This document shows, in pieces, positions 33,628-47,300 of a stretch of 64,000 bases of DNA; the first letter of the stretch is position 1, and every line of letters begins with the position of its first letter. The stretch is from Tetracladium setigerum (lineage: Eukaryota > Ascomycota > Leotiomycetes > Helotiales). Both the position numbers and the translations under genes were made by a program. The DNA lies in contig PZJY01000013.1 in NCBI GenBank assembly GCA_031472005.1, forward strand, positions 1,674,001 to 1,738,000, written 5' to 3'. The notes under the pieces are model-generated. The model was not told the origin of the DNA. It made no database searches and was given only the letters and a program-made list of their open reading frames with translations.

Positions 33628-35705
33628 TTAAGCACCTCCTTGATCTGCGGTCTCAAAGTCTTCGATTGGCAGTAACTCGACCACAACCCCCTTCGATAAA
33701 ATTTCCAACTCGCGGAGCCACCATTGGCGAACTCTCAAAGCGTCATCGAATGCACCTAGAAGCTCATACCATTGTTCCTGTTGCTGAAGAGCAAATATGT
33801 CTCTCTCTTCCGTGACACCATAAGCGAGATATTTGTCCAAGTAGTCAACCGCTGTCTCATCATCACCTCGAACATGGCAAAAGGTGCCGAGGATCTGCAT
33901 CAAGTCTTTCCAGATAGTGAGCAGCTCGCCCTGCATCTTCTCACCAGTCTCTGCAACTCTCTTCTCAATCCTTCGGACCATATCTTTCGCCGTTATTTCG
34001 GCCTCCTTTGCCACGGTCGATGTTGACTGTTGTACGTACAAGATCATGCCAAGAAGCTTGAGCGTGTAATCATCGTACTCTCCGTTTTTCGTGCCGGATT
34101 TTTGCACGGCTTGATGAAATTCCCGAAGGAAATTTCTAACTGCCACTTCGGCGCCAACTGCCGAGCTCTTATCGAGATACACGACAAAATCAGCCCAAAG
34201 TGATAGAAACGTAATGTTGTAATTGCCAAGGAGCTTTCCCACATAATCGATGCAACTTCGATATACTCTGAAGATGATCTCTTCGAGATTCTGGGGCTCG
34301 GTATTTTGTGCTCTTTGAAGTAGAGCGAGCGATCGCACGAAAAAGTGATATTTGTCGAACCTGCGTTTTGCATGTTCGACGGCATACGACAGGAAAGCCT
34401 TAGCCATTCGACCTTGACCTTCTCGGATGAAGCGTAGATAGGATGTCCAAATAGCGGGCAAAGAAAAGAAACCGCAGTCATAGCCTTCCTTGGCTCCGAC
34501 TACCTTTTTCAAGACCTGGAAAGCCTTGCGGATCATCTTGTGGGCCGAGGCGTTGTCTGATCCAACGTTGCGCAAGCTCACCCCAACATTGACGAGGAGG
34601 TCGTCATGATCGTCTTCTTGGACTTTTAGTTTATCTTTGACTTTCCATTTGCCGCCCTGGATGTGGCTGCCATATAGGCTTTGAACGTCGAAGAGCATCA
34701 CGGTGAACAACAGCTCTGATGCACACATGCTCATGCCAGCAATATGGTGTACCATCGGACTGTAGGCTGTAACAGTGCCTGGACTGAATCCGCCAGAATT
34801 AGAACTACTGGATTGGATTGTACTTGGAGAGAGACAAGGCGTTTGCGATCCGAATTGTGGGTCAGCCGTTTGCTGGAGAGGCCGATTTCGAGTGGTTGGT
34901 GCAACACCAGGTCCGTGCACTTCATATGTACTCCAGCCCCAGTTCTTGATCTTTCGTTTATACATCGACTCGCTAAAGATTGCCGTTGTCAGTACCATAT
35001 TTTGAATTCTGAATGGAGTGTGGTTACCAACGTTGCGTGGAACCCACTGGCTAGCATTTCCTCGATTACCTTGCGAAGCGGGTAGCCCATCTCCATGTAA
35101 TGGTACCAGATATCCAATTCTCGCTCCTCCCACTCGATGAAGCTGTGTCGTAGCGTTTTCTTCTTGCTAGCGGTGTTTGTTGTTGATTCCGGGCTTTGCT
35201 TCACATCTGTGGCGTCATCAACATAACCAGGAGCATCTTCGTTTGGACTGGACCAGACATCTTGGGCATGAAGAATGGGGTCCGCAACATGAGACAATGG
35301 GATGTCGAAACTCCAATCACCCGCAAGCGAATCTGGGTCGTAGGAAGAGTCGTTGTTTGGTGTGAGAGGCGGCCATATGCCGGAAGGACATATGCTGGTT
35401 GCAGAAGCGTTTCGCGTTTGGAGAATGCTGCCTGCAGGTTGGGGGTCCAACAATCCAAACATCTCATCCTCTGCAAAAGTTCCTCTGGGTGGAAGATCGT
35501 AGAGTGAGAAATTGGTGTACTCGTGATTGTGAATATCGAGTTCATCGGCTGACCATGTTGGTGGATTTGCATGCAGTTCTGCTTGCGGCCTTCCGGTGTG
35601 TTCCTCTGTGGAAAATGCATCGAGGCCTTGATAGCCTTGCGCTGGCTCATACATCCACCACACACTTCCATCATCTCCACCGTCTCCAGAGTTAGACGGA
35701 GCCAT
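33628..35705 (-). CDS. Clr5-domain protein
   Basis: A fungal protein with a Clr5 domain, a ~50-residue helical module found in many putative regulators and named after a fission-yeast silencing factor. Exon 1 is 35705-35032 and exon 2 is 34972-33628 (672 residues). The 59-nt intron (GTTGGT..TTTAG, ACTGAC branch) lies inside the Clr5 domain and joins WEERELDIWYHYMEMGYPL..ASGFHAT to ESMYKRKIKNWGWS. The N-terminal ~200 residues are disordered and Asp/Ser/Pro-rich. The C-terminal ~350 residues look all-helical and TPR-like. I start at 35705 (MAPSNSGDGG); the 26 codons open upstream are hydrophobic leader-like sequence and probably 5' UTR. Function and target are unknown. Confidence 0.78.
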
Positions 35706-37374
35706 ATTGAACACGAGAAATAGGGCAAGAGCCAAAGCGCCAAAAAAAGAGAGTTGATGGGCCGAAGTGACTGTTACGTACAAGCGCAGCCGTAATCACA
35801 TTATGGAGTAGTGATACTGCGCAGATATGTCTTGAAGTACTGCACTGTACAGGACGCATACCTCATATTTATAAAGCAGACCTCTGAGGGTAGGATAGCT
35901 CATCTTCAGCACAGCGGCCAGCAGGCATTAGATACAGTGTGCTGAAAGGGTGCATCATGCACACGATCGAAAGTTCGATGTTATTACCGACGTGACTTGA
36001 GCCGCCAGTCTCGCTGATATCGGAATTCGTTCTTTGGGTGGAGCCAGAGCTCACAACCAAGACAGCCCTCCTCCCCTCCGGCCCTCCGGGCAAGCAGACA
36101 CAGAGGGCCATTGGCCAGACAATGCTGGCAGTTCGTCCGATACTGCGGAGGAGATGACCTGTGCCAGCTGTGACTGGTCCAGTGGGAAAGTGCGCACGCA
36201 TTGGCAGGCTTTCAGACAGGCAGAGTTTTCCCAGAAGGTTGCCGGCAATGCGAAATCCGGGGCAAGAATGCTCAATAATGGTTCTCAGGACTGATGTGAC
36301 ACCAGGTGAAAGGGGTCAAGATACTGAAATGCTTAATTTTTGTACTGTACCCTGCACGTCAGTATTATCTTTACTGCCAATCTTCAATAACATTGCCTAC
36401 CTAGCACAAGTTGCTTTACGGCATCAGCGACAAAGGTGATAAATGATGGTGAGCGAGCCAAACGTTCAATTATTGCTACACTATTCAACCGTGAGCGCCT
36501 TTCCGAATGTCCTCTGAACCGCCGTCGTTTCTGGGCACGATCTGCCTTGCAATCAGTCTGTCGACACAGAGGCACATGCTGCAGGACATGGTAAGATCGA
36601 TCTTCGTACTACAACGTGGTCGTGCATGACGGAGGTGGAGGGCAGAAAGATTTCACAGGTGGCAGAAACAAGGCGGTGTGCAGGTCACGCGGGGACGAGG
36701 TCGAGGTGTTGAAGATCTCGTTCCTGGACTGGGTTCCAGGCAGCAACGTCGCAAAACAACAAAAGCTTTCTTTTACTGCTCAACCAACCAACCATTATTG
36801 CTACCAATGAAGAGCCAAATTCTAAAAAGCCTATCCCCTGCCTCCCACTTATGCTGGCTCTCCAAACACAAGAAGGTTGAGAGGTTCATGCACCGCACAG
36901 GGAGAGGCTGACGTCAGTTTACACCAAGAGACGTTCGGCATCGGTTGGTTGGCCGGACCATGATTGAAATATACGGCTGGTGGGCGAAAGTATGCTTGTG
37001 AGTACAGTATCGGGGACTATCTACCTGAGTGTTTTCCATAATGGTGTGTGGACGATTCGGAAGTCTAGGTCTGGACTTCGTACTTTCGATATCACCGTCT
37101 GTCTGAGTTCCGCAGGTTTTGGCTCATAATCTTAACCAATGCCCCTGTGGTCCAGGTGAAAGTACTATTAACAAATTTTCGAAATATGTAGTATAAGTCC
37201 GTCAAGATGAAGAGGTTTGAAAGTCTGGTTCTGGGGAAATGGGTACGTTTGCAACTAGTATTGAAATACAAAAAGGGAGATCCTCAATCTCAAAGAGTGC
37301 CTCAGCATTGAAAACTTTCATATCTCTATCTCAAATAGTCCCAACAACAAGCACAATCCCACAAGTCACACAAA
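35706..37374. other. Intergenic, divergent promoters
   Basis: About 1.7 kb. Several 60-110 codon frames on both strands carry no recognisable domain. Nothing else supported. Confidence 0.4.
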
Positions 37375-37890
37375 ATGGCTCACAATATCAAAAATTGCAA
37401 CGACCTGGTAGAGTACTTGAAGTCATCACCACCTGCAATCGGCCACGAACAAACCAGCATCACGGCAAATGAAATTGAAGAAACTGTCATGCCGGTGTCC
37501 AATTTTCCAGATACACACGAGTACCTCCTGGAGATTGAGTTACAAGACATCGACTTCCAAGAATACGATTCGATGAAGAACCTGGTAGCACAAGACCGAT
37601 CAGTTGAAAGCGAACAAGACCGGCACAGCATGCACACATCTGCCTCACAACCCTCCAGCCAACAACCAGAGGCCTCAGACGTTGCAGGATACGGCGAAGA
37701 TATGTATAGTCCACTTGCTATGTGGAAAAGTCAGCACTGGAAAGAGGAGCCTTTCCATGGGCTTGGCCAGGCGGCTTCCCTGGAAGAAAGCAGGTGCAAT
37801 CGCGATGGCCAGGCAAGGAAGCAAGAGAAGGGAAGAGGGCATGAGGAACAGAGAAAGAATACCAAGAAAGGTCGTAAAGTCGCATCTTAG
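37375..37890 (+). CDS. Hypothetical small protein, no family recognised
   Basis: A 171-residue ORF with a good start context (acaaaATGGCT). I recognise no domain. It is acidic in the first half (EIEETV, EIELQDIDFQEYDS), Ser/Gln-rich in the middle, and strongly basic at the end (RKQEKGRG..RKNTKKGRK), which could be a nuclear-localisation signal. There is no signal peptide or TM. It may be a lineage-specific gene, or an ORF by chance; conserved codon pattern in relatives would decide. Confidence 0.4.
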   Translation: MAHNIKNCNDLVEYLKSSPPAIGHEQTSITANEIEETVMPVSNFPDTHEYLLEIELQDIDFQEYDSMKNLVAQDRSVESEQDRHSMHTSASQPSSQQPEASDVAGYGEDMYSPLAMWKSQHWKEEPFHGLGQAASLEESRCNRDGQARKQEKGRGHEEQRKNTKKGRKVAS

Positions 37891-38850
37891 ATTGTCTTTT
37901 GTTCGTTGTTCCAGTCAGGAGTTTGGAGGTTTGAGTGTTGTTGAATTGTCCTTGACATTAGAGGTGGACCGAGAAGTTGAAGGGAATATTTGGATGATTT
38001 GTTGGCCGAAGAGCGGGATTAGCAATGTTTATATGAAGTCTATCTACCACATTGGTGTCTAACGTTTTGGAGCGCTTCCATTGGAATAGATTCATGAAAG
38101 TGGGAGCTATCTAGTGTAAATGTATGACTGGAAGCAGTGGTATACGTGACTACTGAACAATAGCTTTGCGTACCAAGTCGGCTCATTCTATCTTTTAAAT
38201 CTCTCATTCAAAATATTGTAGACTATTGAATTAGGTATGTTGTACATAGTGAGAAGTATACTGAGGTGACTAGTAATTAATCCCACTAATCCATTTTACT
38301 GGTCTCCGTAGATATTGCTCTTGCATTAGCACCTTTTAGTGTTACCTCGCCATATCAATGTTTTGCCACTTAAAATGACTTCATATCTCACTGAAGATAT
38401 CAGAAGACAATTACATATATTTGATTCAAAATTATCTCTGCTACCTCAATAATTCCACCCAATTGCCCTCTTGTAACGGTCTAGTATTTATTTGTTTTAA
38501 ACACCAGGATTATTAAATAGATTATTAGAGATGCGAATGATGCAGTTCGGGTGTAATGGCGTGGAAGGAGAGGCGCACCAACAGCACAAACGCTAAGTGC
38601 TTACTAATGTGAACAGCTGAGGCACGATATACGAAAGGGGTAGGCGGTGAAGGTCTTATTCGTCTTCAAAGATGCGTAGTCCTAATCCTGCGACCCTAGA
38701 TATACGTAAGATAGGTCCGTCCAGTATTGATCACGAGAGTAGTATCTGAGCGAGCAACTAGCTTCTCGAATCTTTCACGAGAGCGTGCAGGTGCAAGACC
38801 GCCGCCTGTCGTCTGCTTCAACGCTTCAACAACAGCATCACCACGAAACG
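37891..38850. other. Intergenic
   Basis: About 960 nt, AT-rich in 38190-38540. No ORF of note, repeat or RNA gene seen. Confidence 0.45.
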
Positions 38851-40154
38851 ATGGACAGCGCCAGTCCAATACTGTCGCAAGGGGTGCCTCCTGACGTGCC
38901 TATTTCATACCGCGCGCTAGCAGATCATGGTAATGTCCCTCGCTCTGCCCCTTCACCATCGTGCTAAAAGGCCCATGAACTGATATAAATTGATATTTCT
39001 CCTCAGCTTCGCCCGTATCATGGCAGACGGCTTTCTGGACATTGGTCAGCATCGCTATTGTGGTCAAGACCCAACCATCTGCACGAGTCATAGGGAGTGC
39101 AAGCCGCTATCGAACGTATTTGTGTAGCTCGCCAATATTCTGTGCTTTGGACATGCTGTCATTCCTCCTACAGCTCCTTCTGCGACCTTGCCTCTTGCGT
39201 ATCTCTTTCTTGCAAGCTTTAAAACTTACACTTGATGCACGATACGACGATGTGGAGCTCGAAGCGCAAAACGAGACTTCTATTGATAAGACAACATGGT
39301 TACGTTGGTTCTGCTTTGTCCTTGGGACTCTTGGTCCGACTGTCAAGATGGCCGCCATGGAAGGCATACCATGGACGAAGACGTACGGCATGATATTTGC
39401 AGCTTACTTCATAATGTCCGAGGGGATTCTGGTTTTACATCGGAGCCGGGTACTACTGCGTGGCTACTCACCAATATCAAAGTATCGAGGTGAGCAGGCC
39501 GTCAAGGAATTGGATGCCTGGATCTACTCTATTGCAGTAATCTTGCATTCGGTTCTCTTGTTCTGGACAGTATTAGATATCTGGGCGCTACGGTTACCAC
39601 TCTATGCCAAGCCAGATGCGCCTAACGCGTGGATTCTACCTTTCGCGTTCGGTTTCACGTTATTGGCTCTTCCATGCACCGTTGCTATCAGCATCGCAGC
39701 AGTTATGATATCTGGCAAGGATCTGGCCTACAAGAAGTTCAAGCCTGGAGCCTTACCGACTCGGACAGGGACTGCCACTGTGTTTGTCTTTTATATTTTT
39801 CTATCGGCTTTCTTGGCTTGGTTCCTATATTCAATTTGGGAGGTTTATACTTATGGGTATTTGGAAGTTATGATATTCGTTGCGTTGTGTGGTATCCTTC
39901 CACTTTTGTTAGAGGCAATTGGCTGGATGTGCTTCTTCTTCCCATACTTGAGTGCCAAGCTGCTCATACTTAACCAGGAGGGAAAGACTCGTAAGAAACA
40001 TGCCCAGCACAAGAAGGACGGAAATGTGGATACTTCGGCTGAGTGGCTACTGATATTTCTACTATTGAATTGGTCATTTTTGATTATGTGGTATTCCCTT
40101 AGATATGACCCAGAGGGAACTAAAAATCCTTCGTGGACGGCCATATTTGGATAA
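38851..40154 (+). CDS. Multi-pass membrane protein of unknown function
   Basis: Exons 38851-38929 and 39007-40154 (intron GTAATG..CTCAG, 77 nt) give 408 residues. I do not recognise the family. About eight hydrophobic helices are visible: WQTAFWTLVSIAIVV, LDMLSFLLQLLL, WLRWFCFVLGTLG, IYSIAVILHSVLLFW, ILPFAFGFTLLALPC, VFVFYIFLSAFLAWFLY, LEVMIFVALCGILPLLL and LLIFLLLNWSFLIMW. A charged loop (DARYDDVELEAQNETSID) follows the second helix and a Lys/His-rich loop (GKTRKKHAQHKK) precedes the last. The general layout recalls fungal integral membrane proteins of unknown role. The splice join is clean and supports a real gene. Confidence 0.68.
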
Positions 40155-40554
40155 GAATAGGCATGGAATTGTTTGAAAGGCATCATCGTGAGGGATGTTC
40201 CGTACATAGGTTTCTGTTTTAGAGTTTAGCCCCATGAAACTTTCACTCGTACGTAAATGATACTCCATCAGATTACATCGCACTCAACAGATATCTGAGA
40301 ATGAGAGATCTCAGCAGTATCGCGAAGACAACAATCAGTGCACCGATTGACTGTGAAGTTGATAATTCATTCCAGCAACGTAGACGAACAAGCGTATGGG
40401 TTCTAGCCAATTCGACAGGTCATGTAAACTCAAGAAAGTGCTGTGTATCAACAGTTTGAGGCATTGCCAAATTTTAACGCCGGTGGAAATCTATTTCATC
40501 CTCTAGCACAGAAATATGCCCCGCTGGTTTGCATAGATAGTTGATGTACCAGGG
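40155..40554. other. Intergenic
   Basis: 400 nt of 3' flank; nothing recognised. Confidence 0.4.
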
Positions 40555-40992
40555 CTAAATATTGGATTGGGTCAGGAGTTCGTAGGGTTCGTGGGGTAGT
40601 TGTAATAAGTCCAATTGCCCCCTCCGGTAAACTCGATCATTGCAACCCAACGCATTGCCACTGATACTGGCGAGTGCTTTGAACAAATGCTGCATAGCAA
40701 AGCACCTGGACATGACGAATAGATTGCAATCTGCGTCTTCTGCGATACAGCGAACATCCTCCACAGTAATAGGTTGGGACAGCTCTTCCTCCAGTCCGTC
40801 AACCCGTCAATCATTGCATATAGACCCATATTCCGATTCCAGAGACAAATTCCTGGTCTGGTTCATTATCAAACCACAACGGATGCGCAGGTACATATCG
40901 GAACAGGGAGACAAGGATAGAGGAGTGTTAGAGGTGATGAACATCTGTGCCGGAAACGTCGGCGCAAACAAATCGTATTGAGGAGGAGACAT
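40555..40992 (-). pseudogene. Possible small gene interrupted by one in-frame TGA
   Basis: Reading the minus strand from the ATG at 40992, one frame stays open for 61 codons, meets a single TGA at about 40807-40809, and then continues open for 83 codons to a stop at 40555. The second part has coding-like composition (GLEEELSQPITVEDVRCI, then MQHLFKALASISGN). No splice pair removes the TGA cleanly. No family is recognised. It could be a gene with a nonsense change, a base-call error, or coincidence. Confidence 0.25.
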
Positions 40993-41343
40993 AATTTGGG
41001 CTAAAGGGAGTCAGTGATCATCTTGACAGATTCTGTGATTGAATCTTTGTGGTAGATGGTACGTAGCACGTACTGTGTCTGAACTTCATACGTCAAATCG
41101 AACGGAGGCTGCATTCACCGCCAAGCCGCTAGTCCCAACTGAGCCAACCCTGACATCTCACACAAACGCGGCCTTCTTGACTCATTATGTTAGAATCCTA
41201 CCTGACGACATACAACATACACCATACAACTCAGCTCTTCATAGATACAAAGCTGTATCTTCACACCGAGAGGTACGGCCATCCGTTTGTTTGCCACTTC
41301 GTTGCTTGGATATCCTCGGAAGCAACTAAATCAACATCAAATC
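40993..41343. other. SLH1 promoter and leader region
   Basis: About 350 nt before the helicase start. An open frame enters the gene from 41187 but only because of the frameshift at about 41431; I do not regard it as coding. Confidence 0.45.
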
Positions 41344-44300
41344 ATGGCGCCTTCCACTTTGGATTCTGCCGAAGCGCAATGGCAAATGCAATTTGCTGCG
41401 ATGAGAGCTGCTCTAGCAGACCTCAAACTACCCCAAAATCAGATGCAGATGAGCTGCCGTATGGCTCAGATATCGAGTATGACGAGGACGATGGACCAAC
41501 ATCCGGAAACAGTGGTGACGATGTGTGGGACTTCATTAGCGACACAGAGGATGAGAGTTACAGTAGCGAAGCGTATGAAGAGACATCTCCTCAAACAGAG
41601 GATTTGAACTACGGCACCCAGTGGTTGAAAGGCAAATGTGCCAGGGTTGCCGCAAAAAGAAATGGCTTGTCGAGCGACGAGCTTCAAGAGCAGATTTTGG
41701 CTCTCTTGAGCTCTGACAGCGGCGAAGAGGAACTGCAATCGACTTTGACAGATATCATTGGCTTTGATGACTTAGACTTTCTCATCGAGCTGGTTTCAAA
41801 CAGAAAAGCAATCACGAGTGCGCAACAGTCTGCACCCAAGAAGGACGATGGTCTGTTTGGAAAGCTCCAAACCAAGCGAGAGAGAGAAGAAGCCTTAAGA
41901 CAGAGAGATTACGAGCACAAAAATGCTGCACTTGCTCCTCGGGCCATTCGAGATGAGACCGAATATCCCCATGTGTATAAGTCTCATTCAGCTGGCAACA
42001 CACTTGACTCCAGAGGGAAGAAGTATGGACTGCCTATGGGCAGTGAACGAACTGAACATATGGTAAGAAGCTTCTCCAACAGTTTATGTGTTTGCTGAAT
42101 TCTGATATCCGGCAGAGATACGAAGAGTATACAATACCAGCTGGCCGGGTCGGCACGCTCGGCATAGGGCGTAAACTCATCAACATCTCTGAGATGGATG
42201 GGTTGTGTAAAGCGACGTTCAAAGGCTATAAAACCTTGAATAGGATGCAAAGTCTGGTCTACCCTGTTGCTTACAAGACCAGCGAGAACATGTTGATCTG
42301 TGCCCCAACAGGTGCTGTAAGTCTCCCGAACATACCTTTTGCTTCACTTGTGTAATTTACAGTCTACAGGGTAAAACTGATGCAGCAATGCTCACCATTC
42401 TTCATGCTATCAGTCAAAATATAACACCGGACCTGCTAGAACACCCTGACGCCACCGATTTTGTGGTCAATACCGAAGATTTCAAAATCGTCTATGTCGC
42501 TCCGATGAAAGCTTTGGCTGCTGAGATTACTAAAAAGCTGGGCGAGCGTCTTGCATGGCTAGGAATCCAAGCGCGAGAATTTACAGGTGATATGCATCTC
42601 ACCAAGAAGGAGATCATGCAGACACAGATCATTGTCACCACTCCAGAGAAATGGGATGTGGTGACCAGAAAAGGCACCGGAGATACTGAGTTGGTCCAGA
42701 AAGTTCGCTTGCTCATTATCGATGAGGTTCACATGCTTCACGACGATCGGGGTGCTGTCCTCGAGTCTCTAGTTGCAAGAACTGAGCGTCAGGTTGAAAG
42801 TACTCAATCACTTATCCGAATCGTTGGACTCTCTGCTACGCTTCCAAATTACGTCGATGTGGCAGATTTCCTCAAGGTAGGTCTCGCTCTCGGGTGAAAC
42901 AGGAAAGTTTGCTAATTTCTTCAGGTCAATCGATATGCCGGACTTTTCTACTTTGACGCAAGCTTTCGACCTGTTCCTCTGGAGCAGCACTTTATTGGAG
43001 TTAAAGGAAAACCAAACAGTAAAACTTCTCGAGACAACATCGATACAACGGCTTTCGAGAAGGTTCAAGATATGCTGGAACTTGGTCATCAATCTATGGT
43101 TTTCGTTCATTCCAGGAAAGACACATTCAATACAGCCAAGATGCTTTACGAAAAGGCAACTGATCAGAACTGCACTGACCTCTTTGACCCTTCTGGCCAC
43201 CCCAAGTACGAGCAGGCCATGAAGGATATGAGGAGCTCTCGCGGCCGAGAACTTCGCGAATTACTTCCCAAGGGAATTGGCATTCATCATGCTGGAATGG
43301 CCCGATCTGATCGAAATCTAATGGAAAGACTTTTCAGAGATGGTGTCTTAAAAGTTCTTTGCTGTACGGCAACCTTGGCATGGGGTGTCAATTTACCCGC
43401 AGCTGCTGTCATTATCAAGGGAACCCAAGTGTATAGTGCACAGGAGGGTAAATTTATCGACCTTGGAATTCTTGACGTGGTAAGTTCAATATGTCTTCCT
43501 TTTTGATGTGAAGTAATGAGATATGAGTCGAGAGGAGAATTCCTAACTTCTAAATTTACCAGTTACAAATTTTCGGTCGAGCAGGTCGTCCTCAATACCA
43601 AGATACTGGTATAGGCATGATTTGTACGACTGGAGATAAGCTTGCACACTATCTGCAGGCAATTACTGCGCAAGTTCCCATTGAGTCGAGATTCTCAAAA
43701 CATCTCGTTGATAATCTCAATGCAGAGATTGGACTGGGAACGGTCACTTCGGTTCCAGAGGGAGTCACTTGGCTCGGTTACTCGTACCTCTTTGTTCGCA
43801 TGAAACGCAATCCCATAGCCTATGGGATTGACTGGGCAGAGATCCGAGATGACCCAACTCTAGTCCAACGGCGAAGACAACTCATCATCCAAGCTGCAAG
43901 AACCCTTCAACAAAGTCAAATGATCATTTTCAACGAAACGACCGAGGAACTCCGAAGCAAAGACGTCGGCCGAATTGCGAGCCAATTCTATATCCTTCAC
44001 ACCAGTATCCAGATCTTCAACACTATGATGCGACCACTGTCAACTGAGGCCGATGTCCTAAAAATGATTGCTCAGAGTGGCGAATTTGACAACATCCAAT
44101 CTCGAGACACCGAAGAAAAGGAACTTATCAAATTGAAAGAGGAAGCCTCGCCCTGTGATGTTGGTGAGGGTATCGACTCTCCTCAAGCCAAAACAAATAT
44201 TCTGCTGCAATCATATATCTCGAGAGCCCAACTAGAAGATTTTGCCCTGTCAAACGATTGCAATTATGTCGCTCAGCAATCGGCACGTATTTGCAGAGCA

Positions 44301-47300
44301 CTCTTCATGATGGCTCTCAATCGTCGATGGGGTCACCAGTGTTTAGTACTCTTGTCTCTTTGTAAGTCAATTGATAAGAGGATTTGGCCATTTCAGCACC
44401 CGCTCCACCAGTTTGATTTGCCAAAGCCGGTTCTCAATCAGCTAGATTCGAAGGCATCCATGTCCATCGAGTCAATGAGAGAGATGGATGCGTCAGAACT
44501 GGGGTCGATGGTCCATAATCAGGCTGCCGGAAAGAATATCTTTAAGATAATCGACAACTTTCCTACGATCAGCATTGAGGCTGAAATCGCTCCCCTCAAC
44601 AGAGACGTCCTGAGGATCAAACTTTTCTTGACTCCCGATTTCCGTTGGAACGATCGACATCATGGAACATCCGAAAGCTACTGGATCTGGGTCGAGAACT
44701 CTGAAACTTCTGAAATTTATCATCACGAGTTCTTTATTTTAAACAGGAGGAAGCTTTATGACGATCACGAACTGAACTTCACTATCCCGTTGACCGATCC
44801 CCTGCCAACCCAGATTTATGTTAGAGCAGTTTCCGATAGATGGCTGGGCGCCGAGACTGTTCACGCAGTTTCCTTTCAGCACTTGATTCGTCCCGATACG
44901 GAAAGTGTGTATACCGACCTTTTGAATCTCCAACCTTTGCCCATTAGTGCTCTCAAAAACCCAGCCCTCGAAGAGATCTACGGCAAGCGATTCCAGTATT
45001 TTAACCCGATGCAAACCCAAATCTTCCACTGTCTCTACCACACCTCAGCAAATGTGTTACTCGGTTCCCCAACTGGATCTGGAAAGACTATTGCTTGCGA
45101 ACTTGCAATGTGGTGGGCATTCCGTGAGAAGCCTGGCTCCAAAGTAGTCTACATTGCGCCAATGAAAGCCCTGGTTAGAGAGCGAGTCAAGGACTGGGGA
45201 GCTAGATTGACTAGACAAATGGGGCTCAAGCTGGTGGAACTGACTGGTGACAACACGCCGGATACTCGAACCATTCGAGATGCCGATATCATCATTACTA
45301 CCCCTGAGAAATGGGATGGTATTAGCAGAAGCTGGCAGACCAGAGGATATGTTCGTCAAGTAAGCTTGGTCATCATTGATGAGATTCACTTGCTCGGTGG
45401 TGATCGAGGACCGATTCTTGAGATTATTGTGTCTCGTATGAACTACATTGCCGCACAGTCAAAGAACGAGGTTCGACTTATGGGCATGTCAACGGCTTGC
45501 GCGAATGCCATGGATCTAGGAAATTGGCTTGGCGTGAAAGAGGGACTCTTCAACTTCCGCCATAGCGTTCGCCCTGTTCCTCTCGAAATTTTCATTGATG
45601 GCTTCCCAGAAGTCAGGGATTCTGCCCTCTGATGCAATCGATGAACAGACCAACCTTCCTGGCAATCAAAACGCATAGTCCAGACAAACCAGTCATTGTA
45701 TTCGTTGCGTCTCGACGACAAACCCGTTTGACCGCTAAGGATCTCATCAATTTCTGTGGCATGGAAGATAATCCTCGCCGATTTGTCAAGATGTCCGAAG
45801 AAGATCTTCAATTAAATCTGTCGCGTGTCAAGGACGATGCCTTGAAAGAAGCTTTGAGTTTTGGTATTGGCTTGCATCATGCTGGTCTAGTTGAATCGGA
45901 CCGTTCTCTCTCCGAAGAGCTATTTGCTAACAACAAAATTCAAATCCTTGTCGCAACCTCTACGCTTGCTTGGGGTGTCAATCTTCCAGCTCACTTGGTT
46001 GTGGTTAAGGGCACTCAGTTCTTCGATGCTAAAACGGAGGGATACAAAGACATGGACCTCACAGATGTACTTCAAATGCTTGGTCGTGCAGGCCGTCCTC
46101 AGTTCGATACTTCTGGTATTGCCCGTATTTTCACCCAGGACTCGAAGAAAGCTTTCTACAAACACTTCTTACATACTGGATTTCCTGTGGAGTCTTCTCT
46201 TCATAATGTTCTAGATAACCATCTTGGTGCTGAGGTCTCAGCTGAGACAATCGCCACAAAGCAAGATGCACTCGACTATCTCACCTGGACATTCTTCTTC
46301 CGCCGACTGCACAAAAATCCTTCCTATTATGGATTGGAGATTTCAGCTGAAGAACACAATACTCTTGCTGCTCAGCAACTCGCCAATGATTACATGATCA
46401 CTATGGTTGACAAATCTCTTGGTGAACTTGCCACATCAGGCTGCCTCGAGATGACACCTAAAGGCGAGGTCTCTTCCACACCTCTTGGCAAAATCATGAG
46501 TTACTACTATCTCGCTCACAGAACCATTCGCCACCTTCTCAAAAATGCCACTCGTAACGCTGCATTTTCCGACGTGCTCTCTTGGATGTCTAGCGCTACC
46601 GAGTATGACGAGCTCCCAGTCCGTCATAACGAAGATCTCATCAACGCGGAGCTGTCCAAGAATCTTCCTATTCCGGCATCAGCATTTGATGGCCTTCCAA
46701 TGTGGGATCCTCATGTGAAATCATTCCTGCTCCTACAGGCGCACATGTCACGGATCGACCTTCCCATTACAGATTATGTTGGTGACCAAACCAGTGTACT
46801 TGATCAAGCAATTCGTATCATCCAAGCCAGTATTGATGTTTTGACCGAGTTTGGGTACTTGGCTAGTTGTATGCAGATGATCACTCTTCTCCAATGCATT
46901 AAATCCGCTCGCTGGCCCACGGATTATCCACTCTCGATCTTACCAGGTGTTCCGATTGTAGCACCAACTCCAGGCAAAGCCAAGATCCCTCTGACGTTGC
47001 AAGAATTCTCGAGCCAGTCAGAAGCCGACTATCGCGCTACTGTATCGGCTCTCAGAATCCCATCTTCCGCTCTACCAGCCTTCCACAAAGCCGCGAACAT
47101 GATTCCAAACCTTCAAATCGATGTCAAAGATGTCACTGCTTTGTCTTTGACTGTCACATTAAACAGGAAGAATCCTCTCGCTCAAGGAGGCAAGATGTTT
47201 GCCCCGCGCTTCCCTAAGTCTCAAACTGAAGGCTGGTTCGTTCTTCTGTGCAAAGAAGACAGAGACGAAGTTCTTGCAATCAAGAGAGTGGGATGGGATG

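Noticed and set aside
35706..35783. Hydrophobic N-terminal extension of the Clr5 gene
   Set aside because: A membrane anchor is not expected here; the ATG at 35705 gives a normal start.
41187..41343. In-frame extension upstream of SLH1
   Set aside because: Open only in the frame created by the base loss near 41431; the ATG at 41344 in the other frame starts the family-like N-terminus.
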